Virus record (IMG/VR): IMGVR_UViG_3300046167_000825
Span: 62,001 to 126,000 of that record
Length of the DNA stretch: 64,000 nt
DNA from: a virus
Strand: one strand, 5' to 3'
The translations under genes and the position numbers were made by a program. Shown here in pieces: positions 25,355 to 31,702 of the stretch (position 1 is its first letter; every line of letters begins with the position of its first letter). The notes under the pieces were generated by a model, which worked only from the letters and a program-made list of their open reading frames with translations, was not told the origin of the DNA and searched no databases.

Positions 25355-27261
25355 CAACATTAACACTAATGAATGGCGATTGTGTCGCCAAGATGAAAGA
25401 GATGGCAGACGAATCTGTGGATGCTGTTCTGTGTGACCCCCCGTACGGACTGAAGTTCATGAACAAGGATTTCGATGATTTGGGTGAGGGGAAACAACAG
25501 AGAGAGTGGCATGTCCAATGGGTGAAAGAAGCCTTTCGAGTTCTGAAACCGAATGGGGTTATGAAAGCCTTTGGGGGAACTAGAACCTACCAACATCTTC
25601 TTGCAGCAATGGCAGAAGTGGGATTCTCTGTTGACCTTTCTGTCTGGGCATACGGATGTCTATCGGAAGACACCGAAATACTTACGGGCGAAGGGTGGGT
25701 TGAACAATCAAAACTCAATAATGGTTCTATGGTTGTGTCCTATTGTATAGACAAGGACACTTATCAAGTGCAAGCCGTTGAGGAGGTAGTTCGATATGAA
25801 TACAAGGATACCGCTTACAGAATACAATCAGATCATACAGACCAAATCGTGTCCCGAAACCATCGTTGCATTGTTGAACGAGAGGGAGAAAGAACTTTTC
25901 TTTTCGCAGAACACTTGCAAGCAAACGAAGTCGTACCCTTTGTGGAGAGTGTGTCGATACGAGGGTTGCGAAACGATCTTTCAAACGGATACAACACGGC
26001 ACGGGCTAAGAAAGAAACTCTGTTCGACCATTCGAGCACACTATCCGACAAAGACTTGCAAGGGGTGTCACAAGGAGTTTCAAACCAGAGAGAAAACAAC
26101 AAAGTATTGTTCGAGGGCATGTCGACCACCTACATGGGTGACGAAAGTATGCAAGGGGTGCAACAAAGAGTTTCAAACAAAGAGATCCTCACAGACTTGG
26201 TGCAAGCGAGAATGTATGACACTGCCGAAGATCACAAAAGAGTGTCAAGGTTGTGGGAAAGAGTTTCAAGTACCAGATGGGAAAGTGGGGCGAGCAAGGT
26301 TGTATTGCAAGCAAGAATGTCAGAGGAAACCAAAGGTGGAATTGACTTGTTATGTCTGCCAAAAGGTGATCCTAGTGAGAGCAAGAAGATTAGAGCGAGC
26401 AAAAAATCCAACTTGTTCAAGGCAGTGCAACGGAGTTCTGAGGGGCGAGGAATGGAAAGCACACGCTCACAAGGGGCGGGCGAACTGGTCACAAGAGAGC
26501 GAACAAGCCTTAGTGGAGAGAATGACGGGAAGCACCAACCCAGCGTGGAAGGGTGGGGTGACCTATCGCAATCGCAAGGGGAACTACATAACTCAGAGTA
26601 TCGCTTATGTGAGATGCCCAACCGAGTACACCTCAATGGCGAGGAAAGACGGGTATGTGATGGAACATCGTTTGAAAGTGGCACAAGCAGTTGGCAGACC
26701 ACTGACGAGAACCGAATGTGTTCATCACATCAATCACAACGCAGAGGACAATCGGTTGGAGAACTTGATGTTGTTCAAGAACAATCGGGATCACAAACTG
26801 TACGAAGCACATGGGAAACCCGAACCACTTTGGCAACCGTCACCCCAATAGAGTACGAGGGCATTGTATGGTGTGTGAAAGTACCAACGGGTGCTTTTGT
26901 CGCTAGACGGAATGGCAAGGTCTTTGTTACGGGGAACTCTGGCTTCCCAAAATCCCTGAATATAAGTAAGAAACTGGACTCAAGACATAAAGCCCGAACG
27001 GGTGAGGAAGGGGCTATCATTGGTTTCACGAAAGGAGTTGGTGGCGAGAACATCAATGATATCGTGGCTGGTAAAGAAGTGCGAACCACAGATGAAGAAG
27101 GTGGCAAAGGTGTGGGTGCTTACGGTACGGGTGCGAAGCAAGTAGCCGTTGATGTTCCCGTCAGAGAGTGGGTCACAGACGAAGCGAAGACTTGGGAAGG
27201 CTGGGGCACGTCTTTGAAGCCAGCCTTTGAGCCAGTGTGTGTAGGATACAAAAGAGTATGA
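25351..27261 (+). CDS. DNA methyltransferase first module interrupted by an intein
   Basis: A 636-residue precursor with an AAAGGAG site. Residues 1-102 and 530-636 are the extein halves, together 209 residues, and align with the gene at 24761: DPPY at 29-32, VLKPNGVMKAFGG, then VWAYG joined to SGFPKSLNISKKL, and the end WGTSLKPAFEPVCVGYK. The intein occupies residues 103-529. After splicing, the extein is again only the first module of a permuted methyltransferase, without the FxGxG motif. The intein frame is open throughout although it contains an entire HNH gene in another frame. Splicing is predicted from motifs. Confidence 0.85.
   Translation: MTTLTLMNGDCVAKMKEMADESVDAVLCDPPYGLKFMNKDFDDLGEGKQQREWHVQWVKEAFRVLKPNGVMKAFGGTRTYQHLLAAMAEVGFSVDLSVWAYGCLSEDTEILTGEGWVEQSKLNNGSMVVSYCIDKDTYQVQAVEEVVRYEYKDTAYRIQSDHTDQIVSRNHRCIVEREGERTFLFAEHLQANEVVPFVESVSIRGLRNDLSNGYNTARAKKETLFDHSSTLSDKDLQGVSQGVSNQRENNKVLFEGMSTTYMGDESMQGVQQRVSNKEILTDLVQARMYDTAEDHKRVSRLWERVSSTRWESGASKVVLQARMSEETKGGIDLLCLPKGDPSESKKIRASKKSNLFKAVQRSSEGRGMESTRSQGAGELVTRERTSLSGENDGKHQPSVEGWGDLSQSQGELHNSEYRLCEMPNRVHLNGEERRVCDGTSFESGTSSWQTTDENRMCSSHQSQRRGQSVGELDVVQEQSGSQTVRSTWETRTTLATVTPIEYEGIVWCVKVPTGAFVARRNGKVFVTGNSGFPKSLNISKKLDSRHKARTGEEGAIIGFTKGVGGENINDIVAGKEVRTTDEEGGKGVGAYGTGAKQVAVDVPVREWVTDEAKTWEGWGTSLKPAFEPVCVGYKRV
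25781..25798 (+). promoter_or_regulatory. Shine-Dalgarno and start of the nested HNH gene
   Basis: AGGAGGT at 25781-25787 followed by 8 bases and ATG at 25796, wholly inside intein coding sequence. It is among the strongest ribosome sites in the window and decides the start of the out-of-frame HNH gene. Confidence 0.8.
25796..26851 (+). CDS. HNH homing endonuclease nested out of frame in the intein
   Basis: 351 residues in the +1 frame relative to the methyltransferase/intein. Four Cys-x2-Cys ... Cys-x3-Cys zinc-finger-like repeats are visible: C88/C91/C105/C109, C119/C122/C136/C140, C150/C153/C171/C175 and C185/C188/C207/C211. A weaker fifth lies at 53-76. NPAWKGG precedes the HNH core: MEHRLKVAQAVGRPL (E290, H291), CVHHINHNAEDNRLENLMLF (H310, H311, N319, N323). 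This core is homologous to the free-standing gene at 27330. The stop at 26849 falls just before intein block F, so the gene fills the space of an endonuclease domain. It should cut intein-less alleles; the target is inferred. Confidence 0.88.
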   Translation: MNTRIPLTEYNQIIQTKSCPETIVALLNEREKELFFSQNTCKQTKSYPLWRVCRYEGCETIFQTDTTRHGLRKKLCSTIRAHYPTKTCKGCHKEFQTREKTTKYCSRACRPPTWVTKVCKGCNKEFQTKRSSQTWCKRECMTLPKITKECQGCGKEFQVPDGKVGRARLYCKQECQRKPKVELTCYVCQKVILVRARRLERAKNPTCSRQCNGVLRGEEWKAHAHKGRANWSQESEQALVERMTGSTNPAWKGGVTYRNRKGNYITQSIAYVRCPTEYTSMARKDGYVMEHRLKVAQAVGRPLTRTECVHHINHNAEDNRLENLMLFKNNRDHKLYEAHGKPEPLWQPSPQ

Positions 27262-27329
27262 CTTTTCTTGCGAACCACTATTTTGTCTGCTACCCTAATA
27301 CAACCAACCAACAGCGAAAGGAGTTTGTT

Positions 27330-27941
27330 ATGGATTGTGTGTGTAAGGGCTGTGGGAAAGACTTTCGTGTTTCTCCCAGTGTTATCCGAAAGGGTGGTGG
27401 TAAGTATTGTTCAAGGGCTTGCACGAAAAAAGGTGAGAACCGAGAGTGTCCTACATGTGGTTCGCAGTTTTATGTCAAGAACGCAGAAATCAAGAGGGGC
27501 TATGGCACATACTGTTCGAGAGAGTGTGCCAACCCAGCACGAGGATTGAGTGGTGAAAACCATCCTCAATGGAAGGGTGGTAAGTACAAGCATGGTGACG
27601 GTTATATAATGGTGCGTGTAGGCACGGATAAATACGAACTAGAGCATCGTGTAGTGATGGCGAACCATTTGGGTCGGGAACTGAAAACCCACGAGCATGT
27701 TCATCACATCAATGGTGTGAAGGATGACAACCGTATAGAGAATCTTGAACTGACTACGGCAAGCCAGCACACGAAAGAGCATCACGCTCCCAAGAAGGAT
27801 TTATCGACTTGGATGGCAGTCGCTTGTTTGAGTTGTGGGAATGTCTTCGCTGAACGGAAGAAAAAGGTAGAGAGAAACCCGAACTGTTTTTGCAACAGAG
27901 ATTGTTATATCGCTGGCAAGAAAAAGAGAGTTGTGCAATGA
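27330..27941 (+). CDS. free-standing zinc-finger HNH endonuclease
   Basis: 203 residues from the ATG at 27330 (site AAAGGAG); upstream in-frame ATGs overlap the methyltransferase end and lack sites. Two Cys4 repeats (C5/C8/C27/C31 and C40/C43/C62/C66) are followed by NHPQWKGG, the HNH core YELEHRVVMANHLGREL (E105, H106) with HVHHINGVKDDNRIENLEL, and a third Cys4 unit at about 166-192. The core matches the nested HNH gene 0.5 kb upstream. A homing endonuclease placed right behind the intein-bearing gene could promote mobility of this cluster; that is inference. Confidence 0.87.
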   Translation: MDCVCKGCGKDFRVSPSVIRKGGGKYCSRACTKKGENRECPTCGSQFYVKNAEIKRGYGTYCSRECANPARGLSGENHPQWKGGKYKHGDGYIMVRVGTDKYELEHRVVMANHLGRELKTHEHVHHINGVKDDNRIENLELTTASQHTKEHHAPKKDLSTWMAVACLSCGNVFAERKKKVERNPNCFCNRDCYIAGKKKRVVQ

Positions 27942-28225
27942 ACAAGTGTAATAAATGTGGGAAAGAATTGAGTATGTATTATGTGACGGTGGGCGTGATG
28001 GGGAACTTCTGTGGAACAGAGTGCCTAGAAGCCTACCGAACTTATTTACAGAAACAAACTGAACAGAATGCCTACAAGAATCTTTGCAAACTGATTTATG
28101 CAATGAATAGAGTGATGCTCTCCCAAGACCCTTCCGAAAAGGATGTCATCTTCATAAAGAGGGTAGAAGCAGAGGTTTTGAATATGAAAGACTGGATCAC
28201 ACAACTAGCAAAAGTAGAGCAATGA
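27938..28225 (+). CDS. small zinc-binding protein, 95 aa
   Basis: Begins in an ATGA overlap with the HNH gene. MNKCNKCGKELSMYYV followed by FCGTECLEAY forms a Cys-x2-Cys ... Cys-x3-Cys unit like one finger of the neighbouring endonucleases, but there is no HNH core. The rest is helical. It may be a detached finger or a small regulatory zinc protein. Its stop overlaps a further small frame at 28222. Confidence 0.65.
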   Translation: MNKCNKCGKELSMYYVTVGVMGNFCGTECLEAYRTYLQKQTEQNAYKNLCKLIYAMNRVMLSQDPSEKDVIFIKRVEAEVLNMKDWITQLAKVEQ

Positions 28226-28341
28226 CAGATTTTTGGAAAAAACTAGATGAGGCTTTCGCCTATATCTTTCAAACAAAGAAGAAAAATGACAATACTAAAA
28301 TTAATGAAAGGCGATTGCCTCGAAAAAATGAAGAACCTTGA
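28222..28341 (+). CDS. possible 39-aa leader peptide
   Basis: An ATG overlapping the preceding stop (ATGA) opens a 39-codon frame (MTDFWKKLDEAFAYIFQTKK and on) that ends 56 bases inside the methyltransferase gene starting at 28286. Translation through it would bring ribosomes to the weak methyltransferase start. The coding signal is slight and the product has no known domain. Confidence 0.3.
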   Translation: MTDFWKKLDEAFAYIFQTKKKNDNTKINERRLPRKNEEP

Positions 28342-29980
28342 AAGTTCTTCTGTCCCCTCTATCTTATGCGACCCACCTTACGGCTTGGAGTTCATCACTG
28401 AACTAGAAGGGAAATCACGGAACTTGATGAACCCCACTAGCGAAGCAGATATCAAACGGAAAGAAGACTATGGGAACTCGTACGCTGGGCGTGCCTCCAA
28501 CCTTCCCGATTTGGGTAAGTTCGGACAGTATGGGAAAGGGGTACAAGAGTGGCACAAGGGTTGGGTTGGGGCTTGTCATAGGGTATTGTCAGAAGACGGC
28601 TCGTTGATGGCTTTCAATTCCAGCAAGACCTCTCACCGAATGATAGCCGCTATGGTCGAACTAGGGTTTCACATTTCTATTGATGCTTGGGTATATCTGT
28701 CTGGGATGCCCAAAGCACGAGACTTAGGGGCTGGTGTAGGTTGGTATACAAACTTGAAGCCCTCTTATGAACCTATCATTGTGTGCCGAAAACAAAAAGG
28801 AGAAACTATGCACAAATCACATTTAATTTATATCGGACGGAAGCCTTTGAGCGAGAGGAACATCGCAGAGAATGTTTTGAAGCACGGGACGGGTGCGATG
28901 AACATTGATGCTTGTCGAATAGGTGACGAGGAGCGAACTTACACGGGAAGTGGTGAATCTCAAATGAGATACAATGACGACCGTGCTGGTTTGGCAGATG
29001 GGAGAGGAAAAGAACTTGAGTTCACGGTAAAAGGTCGATGGCCCGCAAACTCTATCTTCTCTAGTTCATGTGCCAAGATTCTTACAAAGCAGATTGGGGC
29101 AGAGGCTTCCACTTATTTTTTCATTTCTGAGGATCGTTTTGATAACCACAATTCGTATAACAACAACAAGGAGAACACTATGAATGTACCATCAGATTTA
29201 TTAGACTATTTACACACGATGATTACCCCCACACATGTGGGAGGGGAAAGTCTCATCATCCAAGAGGGCTTGAACGATCACGACTTCAGCCAATACACCG
29301 ACAATCAATGGCACGGTTGTATCGCTGTTGGAACACCGACAGAGGAAACAAGCAAGGAACTTATGAGAGTCATGAAGGCTGGTGCTCATTTGATGTTGAT
29401 AGCCCCCGAAGAAGAACCCACTGGTTATAAGGGTGCTTGTCAGATTGAGGACACGGGATTTGAAATCAGAGATTCTATATTTTGGGCGAGAGAAACCGAC
29501 CCAGAGAATCCCAACTTCATGTACATGCCAAAGGCTTCACGGAGTGAGAGAGAACTAGGCACAGAGCATTTGAAAAAAGTCAGTGGTGCTGAAGCCGTTG
29601 ATCGGAAAGAAGGTTCTGCTGGGATGGACAACCCCCGTGCTGGTGCTGGTAGAACAGCCACAGAGATTGGTAATTTTCATCCGACTGTCAAGCCCATTGG
29701 GATTATGGAATGGTTGGCTCGTGATGTACCAAAAGGTGCGACAGTTCTAGACCCATTTATGGGTTCTGGCACTATGGGTATCGCTTGTGTGAAGACGGGA
29801 CACTCTTATATAGGCACAGAGATTGACGAGAGTTACTTCCCTATTGCAGATGCTCGTATCCGTCATTGGAATGAAACCTATTGTGCTTGGGATAGTGCTG
29901 AGGTCATTTCTGACCTAGATGAGGAAGAGACAGAGGATGTCCTAGCCCCTATCGACTTGAACAGTTTCTTGGGTTTTTAG
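28286..29980 (+). CDS. complete DNA methyltransferase built of three modules
   Basis: 564 residues. Module 1 (1-174) has the catalytic CDPPYGLEF (29-32), VYLSGMPKARD and LKPSYEPIIVCRK. Module 2 (from Met 175) has IYIGRKPLSERNIAENVL, GAMNIDACRIG and GRWPANSIF, the target-recognition part. Module 3 (from Met 299) ends with PTVKPIGIMEWLARD and the SAM-binding LDPFMGSGTMGIACVK (489-496) and IGTEIDESYF. This is the permuted order of DPPY-type amino-methyltransferases. Both internal Mets have strong in-frame ribosome sites (28797, 29168), so the gene looks like three fused genes. An extra domain (about 299-400) lies between modules 2 and 3. Start at 28286 has a weak AAGAAG site. Confidence 0.85.
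   Translation: MTILKLMKGDCLEKMKNLESSSVPSILCDPPYGLEFITELEGKSRNLMNPTSEADIKRKEDYGNSYAGRASNLPDLGKFGQYGKGVQEWHKGWVGACHRVLSEDGSLMAFNSSKTSHRMIAAMVELGFHISIDAWVYLSGMPKARDLGAGVGWYTNLKPSYEPIIVCRKQKGETMHKSHLIYIGRKPLSERNIAENVLKHGTGAMNIDACRIGDEERTYTGSGESQMRYNDDRAGLADGRGKELEFTVKGRWPANSIFSSSCAKILTKQIGAEASTYFFISEDRFDNHNSYNNNKENTMNVPSDLLDYLHTMITPTHVGGESLIIQEGLNDHDFSQYTDNQWHGCIAVGTPTEETSKELMRVMKAGAHLMLIAPEEEPTGYKGACQIEDTGFEIRDSIFWARETDPENPNFMYMPKASRSERELGTEHLKKVSGAEAVDRKEGSAGMDNPRAGAGRTATEIGNFHPTVKPIGIMEWLARDVPKGATVLDPFMGSGTMGIACVKTGHSYIGTEIDESYFPIADARIRHWNETYCAWDSAEVISDLDEEETEDVLAPIDLNSFLGF
28796..28810 (+). promoter_or_regulatory. internal in-frame Shine-Dalgarno and ATG, start of module 2
   Basis: AAAAGGAG followed by AAACT and ATG at 28808, in frame with the methyltransferase. 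It falls exactly at the junction of modules 1 and 2, where free-standing copies of module 2 also begin. Confidence 0.65.
29168..29182 (+). promoter_or_regulatory. internal in-frame Shine-Dalgarno and ATG, start of module 3
   Basis: AAGGAG, six bases, ATG at 29180, in frame with the methyltransferase. It follows the end of module 2 (TYFFISEDRF) and precedes the SAM-binding half, so that half could be made separately. Confidence 0.65.
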
Positions 29981-30352
29981 ATGGGATATAGCAGAAAAAT
30001 AGGGCGTTATTCGTATGAATGGTCTTCGGAAACATTGGAGTCTTTTAAGGGGGAGATCACTTTGGTTTCTATCAATAGAGTTTCCACAGACACAGTCATT
30101 GGGTTTATCCGTGACACATTAGATTATCGACTAGCCTTGTTCAAGGAAATCCCATCAAGGGGTGGCAAGGATTACCCCATTGTACTTCTCACACTTGAGG
30201 GGGATTATGAGGTCATTAGAGGACATAATACTGTTGTGTGGCATATCCACAATGGTTCAAATGGACTTGCTTGTCATGTTTTCACAGAGGAAGACCTAGT
30301 TCGATTGCCTCATTTGAAAACGCAAGACTGGCAATGTATAACGGTGACCTAG
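29981..30352 (+). CDS. hypothetical protein, 123 aa
   Basis: The ATG directly follows the methyltransferase stop. Mixed alpha/beta protein (ITLVSINRVSTDTVIGFI, then YPIVLLTLEGDYEVIRGHNT and VVWHIHNG). The pattern GDYEVIRGHNT loosely recalls ParB/Srx-like nucleotide-binding folds (DG-x-HR), but the key residues are not all present. No firm assignment. Confidence 0.6.
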   Translation: MGYSRKIGRYSYEWSSETLESFKGEITLVSINRVSTDTVIGFIRDTLDYRLALFKEIPSRGGKDYPIVLLTLEGDYEVIRGHNTVVWHIHNGSNGLACHVFTEEDLVRLPHLKTQDWQCITVT

Positions 30353-30353
30353 A

Positions 30354-30908
30354 ATGTCAAAACGAGCAAAAAGAATACAAGACAATATTTCCATCGAGTT
30401 GGTGCTTCAAGATATTGGATATCCCGTTCGTGGTGGTGGTATGCGTGAGGAACAATTTCCTTGTGATTTACACGGGGATGGTCAAGACGGTGCATTTTCA
30501 GCACGAGTTTATCCAGAGAGTTCCTCGTGGTATTGTTTTGCTTGTGGGAAAAGTCGGGATGCCATCGAAACCTACCGAGATAAGTTTGGGTTGGAGTTCG
30601 GAGAGGCATGTGAAGTAATAGAGAAGAAGTATGGGTTGTCTGTTTGGAAATGGACAGCGAGAGAAGAAACACAACAAGAAGAAACAATAGAAGACACATC
30701 GGATCAAGATTTTGAAAGTATGCGACAGAGAGTAGAAAGAGTGTTGTATATGGTTCAGAGAGAAAAACCCATGCAAGAGGTTCTTGCCTTTTGGGAAGGG
30801 TATGATTGTGTCTTATGGCATTTGGAGAAAGATTTATGGGATTATCAACGAGCAACTGCTGGATTAAAAAGAATCCATACCAGTTTAATAGGGAGGAAGC
30901 CCTCATGA
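30354..30908 (+). CDS. orphan CHC2 primase zinc-finger protein
   Basis: 184 residues with a DnaG-type CHC2 zinc finger at about 30-95: FPCDLHGDGQDGAFSARVYP then WYCFACGKSRDAIE (C37, H40, C61, C64), followed by the helix FGEACEVIEKKYGL. In primases this finger reads the DNA template. The TOPRIM catalytic domain that should follow is absent; the remainder is an acidic, helical region. It may work with a separate catalytic subunit encoded elsewhere or act as a DNA-binding regulator. It lies 0.8 kb upstream of the DNA polymerase gene, consistent with a replication role. Confidence 0.75.
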   Translation: MSKRAKRIQDNISIELVLQDIGYPVRGGGMREEQFPCDLHGDGQDGAFSARVYPESSSWYCFACGKSRDAIETYRDKFGLEFGEACEVIEKKYGLSVWKWTAREETQQEETIEDTSDQDFESMRQRVERVLYMVQREKPMQEVLAFWEGYDCVLWHLEKDLWDYQRATAGLKRIHTSLIGRKPS

Positions 30909-31060
30909 CGAAGCACTTTGATATGTTGCCGAGCCTCCTTCAAATAGAGGTGAGGGCTTTACACGACAGAAGGTTATCACTCACACCTATCGAACGCAGA
31001 AGGTATCTTTGGTTGGCTAAGAAAGCCCTTTATCTCTATGCCTTGAAAGCCTCGTTATGA
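30905..31060 (+). CDS. hypothetical protein, 51 aa
   Basis: Start in an ATGA overlap with the CHC2 gene, preceded by GGGAGGA. Helical, basic protein (MTKHFDMLPSLLQIEVRALH, later IERRRYLWLAKKALYLYAL). Ends in another ATGA overlap. Tight coupling supports expression; no family recognised. Confidence 0.6.
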   Translation: MTKHFDMLPSLLQIEVRALHDRRLSLTPIERRRYLWLAKKALYLYALKASL

Positions 31061-31227
31061 CAGAGAAGCACCACCGACATTTGGCTTGGTTACGAGAAGC
31101 CGAACACCGTATTTTATCGTATTTATCTCTTATGGAATACAATGAGCGAACTGAGGGTGAAGCCCACGAACTTGTGAAGCATCTCTTGCAAGTTTCCAAT
31201 CAGATATTGCAACTGGAGAATCTGTGA
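31057..31227 (+). CDS. hypothetical protein, 56 aa
   Basis: An ATG overlapping the previous stop opens a 56-codon frame (MTEKHHRHLAWLREAEHRIL and on) that ends in a GTGA overlap with the next gene. Helical with heptad-like leucines at the end (LVKHLLQVSNQILQLENL). Gene packing supports it; the function is unknown. Confidence 0.55.
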   Translation: MTEKHHRHLAWLREAEHRILSYLSLMEYNERTEGEAHELVKHLLQVSNQILQLENL

Positions 31228-31649
31228 GGGGTGTTCGAGAAGCAAAAATATCTTGTCCAGAACAAGGGGATTTTTTGTTGTTGTGGGCTATCCCAAAAGA
31301 GAACAATCCGAGAGGTGTCTTTTCAGTTTTGGAGAACACGGCATGGGATTGTCTAGTTGGTAAGGTGAGTGGTGAAGTGTTGTCCCACGCTTTTCATGGT
31401 TGGGCGACACCTTTAGTTCGAGAACTCCCCCCACCACCCAAACAGATTCTTAGAAAGATGAAGGGGGAGGAATGTTGGATGCAGAAAGAGTGTGTAATGC
31501 ACAACAAGAAATGTTATCCCCACATGGATGTTCCAAATTGTTTTGAACCAGAGGAAGAATCCATCAGACACATTGTGAATTATATACTAGCAATGATGAA
31601 GCATGGTTATCGGGTAGTTTGGGTTGAGGGAAAAGAGTTTCAGATTTAG
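31224..31649 (+). CDS. hypothetical protein, 141 aa, GTG start
   Basis: Starts at GTG 31224 overlapping the previous stop, with GGAG 7 bases upstream. Beta-rich first half (DFLLLWAIPKENNPRGVFSV) and a cysteine-containing second half (ECWMQKECVMHNKKCYPHM) that may bind a metal. The last ~25 residues form a helix and strand (HIVNYILAMMKHGYRVVWV). Not a family I recognise. The promoter for the polymerase gene overlaps its stop. Confidence 0.6.
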   Translation: MRGVREAKISCPEQGDFLLLWAIPKENNPRGVFSVLENTAWDCLVGKVSGEVLSHAFHGWATPLVRELPPPPKQILRKMKGEECWMQKECVMHNKKCYPHMDVPNCFEPEEESIRHIVNYILAMMKHGYRVVWVEGKEFQI

Positions 31650-31677
31650 GATCGTTTCCCGTTTGGTTCTCCGTATA
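31648..31677 (+). promoter_or_regulatory. phage promoter-like element for the DNA polymerase gene
   Basis: AGGATCGT, 15 bases, CCGTATA, ending 26 bases before the ATG at 31703, the shortest leader of the eleven copies. Confidence 0.7.
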
Positions 31678-31702
31678 ATAAAAAACAAACAAGGAGAAGA
31701 AG

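Larger units (their letters stand above)
25657..26937 (+). mobile_element. intein in the methyltransferase gene, with the endonuclease gene out of frame
   Basis: 427 codons (residues 103-529 of the precursor). Block A is CLSEDTEILTGEGWV with the splice-active Cys at 103. Block B is TDQIVSRNHRCIVER with its His at 171. Block F is YEGIVWCVKVPTGAFVARRN (from 502). Block G is VFVTGN followed by Ser 530 of the extein. Asn 529 is preceded by Gly rather than the usual His, as seen in some inteins. No LAGLIDADG or HNH motif exists in the intein frame. Residues about 200-495 are Ser/Gln/Glu/Arg/Gly-rich and look like a frame-shifted reading of the HNH gene nested at 25796-26851. Confidence 0.88.

Noticed and set aside
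26232-27107. Minus-strand frames opposite the intein
   Set aside because: They have no motif and no ribosome site, whereas both plus-strand frames here have recognised domains.
30349-30906. 185-codon minus-strand frame opposite the CHC2 gene
   Set aside because: Antisense shadow; the plus-strand product has a clear zinc-finger domain and the minus one has none.
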